Shown in pieces: positions 57,401 through 64,000 of a stretch of 64,000 bases of DNA (positions are counted from its first letter, which is position 1; each line of letters opens with the position of its first letter). Source of the stretch: Symsagittifera roscoffensis (lineage: Eukaryota > Xenacoelomorpha > Acoela > Convolutidae); the NCBI RefSeq assembly GCF_963678635.1, contig NC_087066.1:19435996-19499995 (forward strand), given 5' to 3'. The position numbers and the translations under genes are program-made. The notes below the pieces were generated by a model. The model was given only the letters and a program-made list of their open reading frames with translations. It searched no databases and had not been told where the DNA came from.

Positions 57401-60400
57401 TGTCGAACAGGGTCGAATCATGGGTCGAGCGGGGTCAAATCTTGGGTCGAACGGGGTCGAACAGGGTTAAATCATTAGTCGAAAGGGTCAATCATGAATT
57501 GCATAGGGTCGAATGATCGAATGTGAGCGGAATTAGAGAAAAATTGAGTTTTGTCAGATGTTTTTTGCTTACAAGACTGTAAACAGAGGCAAATTGCAAA
57601 AACTAATTGTGACATTTTCTGTTATACTTTTCTGCTGCCCAGGCTAAGGTTTTTGACACATGATTCGACACAAACGGTCAAATGATGTCCGAATTTCATC
57701 GTGAATTAGGAAGGTTCGAATAATTCCTGGTAGAAGCGAAAACTTTGAGATAAAGCCGAACAAAGTCCGGTAAAGTCAGAGAAAGTCGAACAAAGTCCGG
57801 TAAAGTCAAACAAAGTCGAGAACCGACATCGTTCGGCTCAAAAAGTTGAAATCGGACACCATTCGACTGAAAAAGTCGAAAACAGACATCGTTTGACCGT
57901 TTCGGTCGAATCACGAGTCGAGCACCTCAGCCCGGGTTTTCAAAAAAACTGATATTCACTCATTGTTTCAATCATTTGAGCTTTTTCAATGATGTTCACT
58001 TTTTGGCTTCCTGGTTTTGGTTAATTTTTCCATGTCTTCTTAATGAAATTTATTACTCTTCCTCTAGGCTCGTTGTCAATATTTTCATATTTAGTTTTTA
58101 TGCAAGCTTTGATGATGGTTCGAATTTTATTTGTATTTTAATCGTGTTTCTGTTTTGGTCAAACTTTGCCTTTATGTGGAGGTTTTTTCTATCCATAGAA
58201 TCAAAGACCCAAACACCCCCTGAGACCGTTTTCTGAGCCAATCTTTCCAATCAAGTTTCTATGAAAAAATCAGCAATGCATTCAGCTCAGTTTTCTTGAG
58301 TTTTTTCGGTTTATTCTTTTTTGGTTGAAACTATATCGACTGAGTTTCCACATTTTTGATGTTTGCTGTTACCACCGGCGCAAGCAACTGGTCCAATTTT
58401 TCACAACCGTTTTAATTTTACGACTGGTGAAATTTTTCGGCGCGCGCTCCCCCCTCAAAATTAATATATATTTGAGTGGCGCATTTAGAAAAATTTTAGG
58501 GTCTGTCATTAAAAATTGATATCCCAAAATAGTACAAGGGGGTGACCTTATGGGTCGGCAAGGGGTCGAATCCTTGAAGAGAGAGCGTCCACTCCCCCCC
58601 CCCCCCCAAAAAAAAAAAATCCGCTCCTGGGTACCACAAATAATCATTGGACTGGTTTGAGTGATATATCATATTAAGGCTGTTTCAGTCGTGATTCAAA
58701 AAATATTTAAAAATTTCTATAAAAATTTTCCCAGCTCGAAAGAAATCAGTTTGAAGTTTTTGATTTTTCGTCTAATTTCGAGCAAGTAAAGCGATCGAGT
58801 AACAATCGTTATATGAAAATTTACTTTTGTATAGACTTTTAGGCTATAAAAACTTACTATGTATAGAACTAGTTTTGGAGGTATAAATAATTGCTTACTT
58901 GACAACAGTTTTATAAAAAAAATTTAAAACTTTTTGTGCAGAAAAATAAGAAAAAACTTTTTTTTAAATTTTGATTTTTTTGTTTTTGTTTGTCGTTCTT
59001 TTTCTCAGAGACAAATGTTGTCGATAATGTTTAACTCACTAGGTTTACACGCGGCTGTATAGTTCTCAAATCACACCACGCACAAAAACCGACACCAATT
59101 TTCTCTCATATTTTAGCAGAAGCCGGTTATGTATTTTCTATTAAAATTGGTTAAGATTTTGGAGAAATTAGGAGAAATAATTAATTTGTTTTCGAAACAA
59201 CAAACAGATTAGCTAACTATTTAATGAAGCCTCTTTATGTTTTAGAAGACGCGGAGTCGGAGTACCAGGAGATCCTGGAGCAGTTCCAGTATGGCAGCAG
59301 CATCGAATGGCAGGAGGTGTTTGTGCTACTCTGGATCGCAGGTCCGAATAACCTTTTTCCTTTATATCCTCCTTCACTTATAATTTGCTTAAAAAAAACT
59401 AAAAACTGGAGGTCGCAGCGATTTCAAAACCGTTCAAAATTTCGTGGGCGTTTTTGTCGAACAAATTGATTTTCCGAGCCTTCAAAACAGTCATTAGACC
59501 CTATTTTTTTTTCCAAATTACAAGTGTTTCTCATTTTTGAAGCCTCCAATTCTAGGCAAGATCTGGATAGAGGTGAGTGAGTTGCGGGTGGTGGGACTGA
59601 AGAGCTATGTGCGGGACTACTGGCACCTCATGGACTTTGGCATGAACTCCCTCTTCGCAGTCGCATTCCTCACCCGATTCATCGACACATACTCGGTATA
59701 AAATGGCTCAACTGATTATTATTATCTCATATCAAAATGGGCTCAAACTCTGCCGCAAATTTTTTTCAAAGCAACAACAAGAAGCGTAGAATTGGAAAAT
59801 ACAAAGGGCATTTTTTATTTTCGATGAGACTGAATGGTGTAATGAACAATGAATGTTGCTTAACTTTTTTCGAGAAATTAATTCTACAAAAAGTGACAGA
59901 AAAATATTTCCCTGGGGAAAATTCTCTATTTTTGCTAGGACGTGGCCTTCGTGTTCGAAATAGCGGAGAAGCAGCCATCGATTGTCTACATCTACAAAGT
60001 GGGCAACGAGACCCGACAGGTATGACTCACACGTTACAAAGTATAAATAAAAATATCACGATATTATGTCTATGGTGTTTATTATATTGGAAAGGAAAAA
60101 TCTTTAAATCAAGGGTGGGTCTAGGTGAGTTCGGGCGGAAAATCAAAATTTTCGATTTTTTTTGCGAAACTTTTTTGGGTCCTGAGGGGGTCGATGCTAC
60201 AAACGTGGAGCTCATAGATGCGAAACTTGTGCGCAACTTGAGGAAAAAGTCAGCCCATTAAAAAAAGTCAAACTACTGAGCCCCCTTGGTGTCTCTCCTG
60301 TCCCCCATTTCGGCCGACAGACAACAAAATTGTAAGCTAAAATTTAGAGGGGGCATGCGCCGATGCAACTTTTTCAGTCAAACCACATTCGAAAAAAGTC

Positions 60401-63400
60401 GACAAAACTTATGCCAGATATGTAAATTCCATATATTCAATCTCTCAGGAAGGGAGAGGCTTTCCTAAACTTCATAAATTTTGACGACCTTTTTCGACTG
60501 AGGTTTGATTTAAAAAGTTGCATCGGCGAGCGCCTCCTCTAAATTTACGCGTACATTGTTGTTGTTGTCGGCCAAAATGGGGGACACAAAAGACATGAAA
60601 GACATCAAAACTTAAATGAAAAACTCATATTTATTGTTTCCTGACTGAAACAAACCCATTTGAAACTTTTTTAAGTTTTTCCACCATCCGAAGAAAATGA
60701 CGGAACATTAGTGCTCAGGTGGTTCTTCTCCAAATGAATTTCAAATATTTTGTTGATATTTTTACCATCTGAAAAACATCGATATGCTAGGCTAAGAAAT
60801 TTAGGAATTACTTTTAGTAGAGATAAGCAATCTGGAAATAATGGGAGTTTAAACGTTGACATTTGAATAATTTGGAATAGTTAGTTAGAGTTGTTTTCCA
60901 TCAACACATAACCTAGGTTGTAGAAAAAATTTGGCTCAGAAATTATTCTAATTTGAAATAAGATTGCTCATTTTCGGCCGGACTCCAGAATGATCGACCG
61001 CCTGTTAAGGTATCTGTTTTTTTTTGCTCAAAAATCCAAAACAGGACTGCACTAATTGTTTTCAGTTAAAATGTTTTCGTTTTCCAAAAGAATGGCCAAA
61101 TTTAGATATTGAAAGTGCGATTGTGGTTGCTATGTAGAGGGAGTTTGTATGCTTTCGTTCTGCTGTGTATGTTCAATTTTTTTTGTTGACAGTTCCTGAA
61201 CGTTAGATTTGATTGCGTCAGCTCATTTTTCCAGTAAAATTTTTTGATTTATTAAACTCATAATAAAACTTTTTGATAATTTAGTTTAAAAACCTGTAGA
61301 AGTTTTTCAAATTATTGGAGTTTTCTTGTTTTGAGTTCATTTTTTCATTTTGTCTAAAAAAATTGGAAAAATTCTGAGCTGGATTAAATCGCCATTCATG
61401 CTTCAGCATAACAAAATATATCGCGCCATATTTATCTCTATTTGATTGATTATCGTCAAAGTTGTCACAAGTTCAAATCATTATAACTTTGCAAAGCATT
61501 TCACAATTGAATTATTTTAAAAAACTAGTAAAACCGATTTTCTATTTTTGGATTTCAGAAAGATTATTTTGCGGTAGTATAAAATTGATAAATACGCGCA
61601 TTATTGATCTCAATTCGCCAGAGTTGGCAACTGGCAACTCCCATAACTTCGAAAAAAATCACGGGAAAATTAATCTCTTGAGGGGATCAGAGCATTTATA
61701 TCAGAATCAGGGCATCATTATTGTTCAGACTGTGTAAAATTAATCAGTTGAAATTTGCTAGTTCAAAATCGTAAACTAGTCTGGAGAAAGTATTTGCTAA
61801 ACTTATATATTTGAACATATTTAAGTTGCTCATGGGGGAAATTTTTGGAGAAAAATATATATTTTTTAGATTTCTGCCTTTTTTACGATTTCTATCTTTT
61901 TTTCTCTGTTTCTAATTATTTCACATCAGTTTTTTGAGTCTCTTCGTCCCAAATTGCTAGAATAAAGTTAATTTAAAAATTTTGGATTATATCCGGCGTG
62001 ACATTGATCAGGGTATCTAGCCTAGAGAATCTAGTCCGCGAGTGGTCAAAAATCAAATCATTTTTGTACTGTTCCGATCCTGAATGTTTGACAATTTTTG
62101 TCCATTTTTTTCACTGTAAGGCTTACAAAAAGTGTGTGGTTGCTTTTAGAGCCCTGAATCCTTGGAGAGAACGCCAACATTCAGCTGGCATCTTGACAAC
62201 CCCCTGCTAGTGTACCAGTCTGTGATGGGGGTGGGGAGCCTACTTGCCTTTCTGCGCATCATGTGGTGGTTCAGAGCCAGTCAGCAACTGGGCAAGCTGC
62301 AGATGATGTTGGGTGCTTCTTTTGAGGAGATATTCAAGGTTATCCTTTGAGATATTCCTTTGAGAAATTTACCTTTGGGACATTATTTCCAAACATTTTT
62401 GTTGCTCATTTGGGTATTTTTCCTGGCTGAGTCTTGCTGCCTAAATGAAGACAACGAGGATGAAACATGATGGCATTGAAACACCGACCTTCTGTGTGAG
62501 AAGCGCATACCTTAGCCACTTAACCATTGCTTGTTCTAGTTCTCGTTCCTCTACATCCTGATCTACCTGGCCTTTGCTGGTGCCATCAATGCCGTCATCT
62601 GGCGCTTCCTCTATCTGGCCTCCCTCACATGCAAAGTGGAGGATCCAGTCGTCCCCTGTGATGATGAACTGGCCAATAGAGTGAGTGGGACAGAGTTTCC
62701 ATTTCTCACGTAAGTTTTTTTACTTAAAATTGTTACGTAAACTCAAAAAAAATTTGCTCACGTTTGATTTATTACGTTCTAGTTTCTTTTATTGCGTAAT
62801 ATAGTGTTTTATTGCGTAATATAGAGTTATTAGAGTTAACGAAAGCCAAAAAATGTTTTTTTTTAAATAGCTGAGCTACACTTTTTTCTTTTGAAGAGAT
62901 CAAGATCTATTTTAAATATCAACAATCCGAACTCATCCGAAAATTTTATTTTTACAAAATTCATTAACTTAAGTTGACTTATATGACATGTAACCAGAGG
63001 CGGATCTAGGATTTTCTCGAGGAGGGGGGGGGGGGGATTGGATTTTCAAAAAAGACTGATTTTCCGAGCTCTCTCAAAGCACTGAAGAGACCCTGTTTTG
63101 ACCAAATTTTCTGAACCGCAGGCAAAATTTTTTGAAAAAACGAGCCAATAAAAGCGTTTTTAGGCACTTTTTTGAAAATTTGGACAAAAAAATTGCGTTT
63201 TTTTTTTTGGTGCGCGCTCCCCTTTCAAAATTAGTATATATTGGCGCCAAAGGCGCCTTTTGAAAAATTTTAGGGTCGGCCAGCCAAAAACGGATATCTC
63301 AAAATAAGACAAAGGGGGACCATTTGGGTCGGCAGGTGGTCGAATCCCTGAGGAAAAAGAAGGCGTCCGCCCCCCCCCCCCCCCTCCCCCCGGCCATCCC

Positions 63401-63779
63401 CCTAAATCCGCCCCTGCATGTGACATAACTTGCATTTCAAGTTAAATTTTGTAATTTTTCTTTCAAAGCCTCCAAAAATTTTTGTTTCTCCCAAAAAAAC
63501 TCATATTAACGCGTAAAGTATTTAGCAGGTACGTGGTTGTCATTTTTGTTACCTTCAGATCTTGTACTGAGTAAGCAAGCCTACTGTTGTTGAAGTCAAT
63601 GGCGCTGTTTAGGCTGTTTGGGTGCATGTACCAGCTGTACTGGACCATTTTCGGCTACTCGAGCATCGCCTATTTGGACAAGATATTCGACTCGTGGACC
63701 CTCAATGAACTAGTGTCGGCTGCTCTCTTCATAGCCTATAACTTCATTGCGGTCGTTATTCTCCTAAATGTGCTCATAG
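51515..63779 (+). CDS. TRPC-like cation channel, gene span of fourteen exons (3'-partial)
   Basis: Fourteen exons join in one frame to give about 735 residues of a TRP-family cation channel of the TRPC (TRP/TRPgamma) type. Order: a low-complexity acidic then Ser/Pro N-terminus (1-29) and a Ser/Ala-rich segment; ankyrin repeats (about 88-230, for example GFTALTYAIRNEQEDILTRL and LLRRGADPNQ); and the TRPC-specific block RYRLDLMRALTCPSYVVL then SEDPVMQAFEMS (about 240-275). Then come a pre-membrane helical region with FVAHAHCQQALSDKF, hydrophobic segments from about 376 on, a linker LGKLQMMLG, and a pore region YQLYWTIFGYSS followed by a last helix ending VILLNVLIG. Ankyrin repeats plus the SEDP block separate TRPC from TRPV, TRPM and TRPA. 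TRPC channels conduct Ca2+/Na+ at the plasma membrane downstream of phospholipase C. The TRP box and calmodulin-binding tail lie beyond the window. Confidence 0.93.
52158..52326 (+). CDS. TRPC-like exon 2
   Basis: Acceptor 'ctgttcag', donor 'gtatat'. It encodes PSDASSQPRGSVSGPSTSSA then INIAQKFVEETSSQKPSGK. Low-complexity disordered N-terminal region leading to the ankyrin domain. Confidence 0.8.
52809..52956 (+). CDS. TRPC-like exon 3 (first ankyrin repeat)
   Basis: Encodes ESRFTNACKQGDLKTVDEML then DINHRNQRG, a standard opening ankyrin repeat (A...GD...V...L). Acceptor 'ttgcatag', donor 'gttgct', one base over. Confidence 0.88.
52957..54205 (+). other. TRPC-like intron 3
   Basis: 1.25 kb with no recognised element. 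Small frames at 53081-53293 and 53558-54045 show no family resemblance. Confidence 0.6.
54206..54372 (+). CDS. TRPC-like exon 4 (ankyrin repeats)
   Basis: Encodes FTALTYAIRNEQEDILTRLL and LHCAVKAGNQSAALSLL then RRGADPNQ. Ankyrin consensus TAL..A...G...L...LL..GAD.N is clear. Donor 'gtatta'. Confidence 0.92.
54391..54462 (+). repeat. AAT/ATA microsatellite
   Basis: About twenty imperfect trinucleotide units beginning 19 bp after the exon 4 donor. Likely polymorphic in length. Confidence 0.9.
54602..54865 (+). CDS. TRPC-like exon 5 (last ankyrin repeat and TRPC-specific block)
   Basis: Encodes GSSPLLLACHRNDVDIIQLL followed by RYRLDLMRALTCPSYVVLTS and EDPVMQAFEMSHMC. The second half is the diagnostic TRPC N-terminal motif. 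Eighty-eight whole codons; donor 'gttaga'. Confidence 0.93.
54993..55215. mobile_element. Diverged fragment of the Tc1/mariner-like foldback family
   Basis: 'tactgttgatttaaaatatc' then 'cagacaaaacgtg', 'acgcgttttctca' and 'ttttggctttttaatcaatc' follow the order of the 23435-24166 element's arm. The second arm is largely lost. It lies in TRPC-like intron 5. Confidence 0.65.
55289..55492 (+). CDS. TRPC-like exon 6
   Basis: Encodes AGEVEFAGEYSELEERCEKL through LVNSVENSEDIMVLLS, a basic stretch KKKRNSNK, then LHYALEHNHKL. Matches the helical linker between ankyrins and membrane domain in TRPC proteins. Donor 'gtcagt'. Confidence 0.92.
55515..55548. repeat. Perfect 15-bp hairpin
   Basis: 'gtatgcgttttatgt' and 'acataaaacgcatac' are exact inverses around 'aata'. 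It begins 23 bp after the exon 6 donor and would be at the start of the intron RNA. Confidence 0.95.
55622..55788. mobile_element. Small inverted-repeat MITE, about 167 bp
   Basis: Arms start 'tgttaattt' and end 'aaattaaca' and pair imperfectly throughout, with 'ggatcactg' facing 'cagtgatcc' near the centre. The middle 'aaactatagttt' is itself palindromic. No coding content. The superfamily is not clear. Confidence 0.75.
56264..56408 (+). CDS. TRPC-like exon 7 (start of membrane domain)
   Basis: Encodes FVAHAHCQQALSDKFFQGF, then a hydrophobic helix LAISGLLFILSPVWLVVYG. The FVAH.NCQQ-type block directly before the first helix is a TRPC landmark. Confidence 0.94.
56626..56769 (+). CDS. TRPC-like exon 8
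   Basis: Start chosen at the acceptor 'acggttcaag' because the nearer 'ctactag' does not keep phase. Encodes TLPPTRLDYYIEFPLMKAVA and a helix NFACYVVFLTMLITM. Donor 'gtaaat'. Confidence 0.88.
56793..57936. mobile_element. TIR-bounded element containing a GTCGAA minisatellite
   Basis: The left end 'cccgggctgaggtgctcga' continuing to 'gattcgaccgaaacggtc' is matched by an inverted copy at the right end (about 57890-57936), a TIR of about 47 bp with few mismatches. The interior is mostly a 22-bp-type tandem repeat (56886-57535), then a second, diverged, directly oriented left end at 57638. No transposase frame is present and no target duplication was readable. Probably a MITE in which an internal motif expanded, or two overlapping copies (57638-57936 is about 300 bp, a MITE-like size). 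Confidence 0.8.
56886..57535 (+). repeat. GTCGAA minisatellite, unit about 22 bp
   Basis: About 30 variant units of 'gtcgaatcatgggtcgaac' plus 'ggg', with recurrent variants 'atgaagtgaacaggg' and 'gagtcgtatgtcgaacgg' arranged in larger repeated blocks. Because the unit length is not divisible by three and stop codons are rare in it, long spurious frames occur (for example 56974-57291). Confidence 0.92.
58376..58629. mobile_element. hAT-like MITE, copy C (eroded left end)
   Basis: The right end 'aaaatccgctcctg' and interior 'gcgcgctcccccctcaaaat' and 'tcggcaaggggtcgaatcc' match the family. The right flank 'ggtaccac' (58630-58637) and left flank 'gttaccac' (58368-58375) agree at 7 of 8 positions. 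The left terminus itself is degraded. Confidence 0.7.
59246..59341 (+). CDS. TRPC-like exon 9
   Basis: Encodes DAESEYQEILEQFQYGSSIE then WQEVFVLLWIAG, the beginning of a membrane segment equivalent to the EW..M.WV.G block of TRPC proteins. Donor 'gtccga' is weak, but phase fits. Confidence 0.88.
59556..59695 (+). CDS. TRPC-like exon 10
   Basis: Encodes GKIWIEVSELRVVGLKSYVR then DYWHLMDFGMNSLFAVAFLT. The W.LMDF.MNSL motif is strongly characteristic of TRPC channels. Donor 'gtataa'. Confidence 0.95.
59939..60019 (+). CDS. TRPC-like exon 11
   Basis: Twenty-seven codons, DVAFVFEIAEKQPSIVYIYK then VGNETRQ, an extracellular loop with an N-glycosylation sequon (NET). Acceptor 'tttgctag', donor 'gtatga'. 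Confidence 0.85.
60299..60586. mobile_element. Inverted-repeat MITE, about 288 bp
   Basis: The left arm from 'tgtcccccatttcggccgac' is mirrored by the right arm ending '...ggccaaaatgggggaca'. The arms of about 110 bp also share 'aaatttagagg', 'gccgatgcaactttttc' and 'cgaaaaaagtcg' in inverse order. The spacer is about 70 bp. No transposase; superfamily not assigned. Confidence 0.82.
60587..62149 (+). other. Remainder of TRPC-like intron 11
   Basis: AT-rich with no element or exon recognised. Confidence 0.6.
62150..62338 (+). CDS. TRPC-like exon 12
   Basis: Encodes SPESLERTPTFSWHLDNP, a helix LLVYQSVMGVGSLLAFLRI, and the S4-S5-type linker ASQQLGKLQMMLGASFEEIF. The linker matches the LG.LQ..LG pattern of TRPC channels. 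Confidence 0.93.
62454..62530 (-). mobile_element. Antisense tRNA-derived SINE head next to a splice acceptor
   Basis: On the - strand, 'caatggttaagtggctaagg' is an A-box region and 'gtcggtgtttcaatgcc' a B-box region. Sequence after it (down to about 62400) may be the SINE body. Its 5' end lies about 10 bp from the exon 13 acceptor. Confidence 0.65.
62540..62709 (+). CDS. TRPC-like exon 13
   Basis: Encodes a helix FSFLYILIYLAFAGAINAVI then a Cys-containing extracellular segment SLTCKVEDPVVPCDDELANR, ending FPFL. It corresponds to S5 and the start of the pore loop. Donor 'gtaagt', two bases over. Confidence 0.92.
62995..63416. mobile_element. hAT-like MITE, copy D (best-preserved ends)
   Basis: Starts 'cagaggcggatctaggattt', ends 'ccctaaatccgcccctg', flanked by 'catgtaac' (62987-62994) and 'catgtgac' (63417-63424), 7 of 8 matching. 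It contains G and C runs near its two ends, 'attggcgccaaaggcgcc', and 'gaccaaattttctgaaccgc'. It lies in TRPC-like intron 13. Confidence 0.88.
63580..63779 (+). CDS. TRPC-like exon 14 (pore and last helix)
   Basis: Encodes LLLLKSMALFRLFGCMYQLY then WTIFGYSSIAYLDKIF (pore helix and selectivity region) and the last helix ALFIAYNFIAVVILLNVLI. The acceptor 'gagtaagcaag' was chosen because it alone keeps phase and avoids an in-frame TAA just upstream; it is a weak site. Donor 'gtcagt'. Confidence 0.85.
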
Positions 63780-63929
63780 GTCAGTTGGACGAAAAAAAAC
63801 ATTAACAGAATATGACTAAATGAGGGACAAGGAGGTAGTATTCCTTTGGTTATACTGGCAGTTACTTGAAAGACCACAAAAATACCGACTCGTATAGTTT
63901 TCTTAGAAACCGAGAACCTGGAAAAAGGT

Positions 63930-64000
63930 CAGGGGCAGATCTAAGATTTTCTCGATAGGGTGCGGATTTTCCAATCGATAATTTTGTTGACTTTTTCACG
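63930..64000. mobile_element. hAT-like MITE, copy E (cut by window end)
   Basis: Begins 'caggggcagatctaagattt' followed by 'tctcgat', matching the left end of copy D. The rest is outside the window. Confidence 0.7.

Noticed and set aside
56974-57478. Two overlapping open frames of 84-105 residues with a repetitive VESWVERGRIMGR-like peptide
   Set aside because: They are read straight through the GTCGAA minisatellite inside a TRPC-like intron. The unit has few stops in any frame, so openness is expected by chance.
1-64000. CRISPR arrays, operons or prokaryotic gene clusters
   Set aside because: The genes are intron-split animal families. The tandem repeats have no spacer-repeat structure.

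Overview
This window is nuclear DNA from an animal, most likely an AT-rich invertebrate. Three protein-coding genes are split into short, relatively GC-balanced exons by GT-AG introns. The introns and intergenic DNA are AT-rich and crowded with transposon debris, inverted repeats and satellites. The protein families are animal-type (STT3B, a TRPC-like channel, an A4GALT-like glycosyltransferase), but nothing seen fixes the phylum.

Layout. (1) Positions 1-8758 hold no recognisable exon. This is probably upstream intron of STT3B, built from diverged tandem arrays (170-bp type at 0.43-1.24 kb, 31-bp type at 1.0 kb, 165-bp type at 6.5-8.1 kb) and dispersed repeats. (2) Positions 8759-20582, + strand: the last eight coding exons of STT3B, the catalytic subunit of oligosaccharyltransferase, running to the stop codon. 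Its 7.3-kb second intron in the window carries a degenerate copia-type LTR element at 14.1-16.7 kb. Its third intron carries a tRNA-derived SINE inside an inverted repeat. (3) Positions 20.6-25.7 kb: intergenic, with a 732-bp Tc1/mariner-like foldback element flanked by TA and a hAT-like MITE flanked by an exact 8-bp duplication. (4) Positions 25.9-27.9 kb, - strand: two exons of an A4GALT-like Golgi glycosyltransferase. The C-terminal exon was not found. A cysteine-rich exon-like ORF at 24957-25252 lies downstream on the same strand. (5) Positions 28-40.8 kb: gene-poor AT-rich DNA with a complex tandem array at 30.5-32.7 kb. (6) Positions 40874-45449: a Ty3/gypsy-type LTR element on the - strand with nearly identical LTRs. 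It lacks integrase and has broken RT and RNase H. (7) Positions 45.6-47.9 kb: an array of about 545-bp tandem repeats, one unit of which is interrupted by a hAT-like MITE. (8) Positions 51515-63779, + strand: fourteen exons of a TRPC-like cation channel, from the start Met through the last transmembrane helix. The C-terminus lies beyond the window. Its introns contain a TIR-bounded GTCGAA minisatellite, several MITEs and an antisense SINE touching a splice acceptor.

The three genes do not look functionally linked. STT3B (N-glycan transfer in the ER) and the glycosyltransferase (Golgi glycan or glycolipid extension) share only a broad theme. I found no convincing new gene system. The most interesting material is the mobile DNA: a recently inserted but defective, integrase-less gypsy element; a hAT-like MITE family with readable target duplications; a minisatellite bounded by terminal inverted repeats; and repeats that appear to supply splice-acceptor regions to STT3B and the TRPC-like gene. 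Exon borders were read by eye from reading-frame phase and GT-AG sites and are not supported by transcripts.
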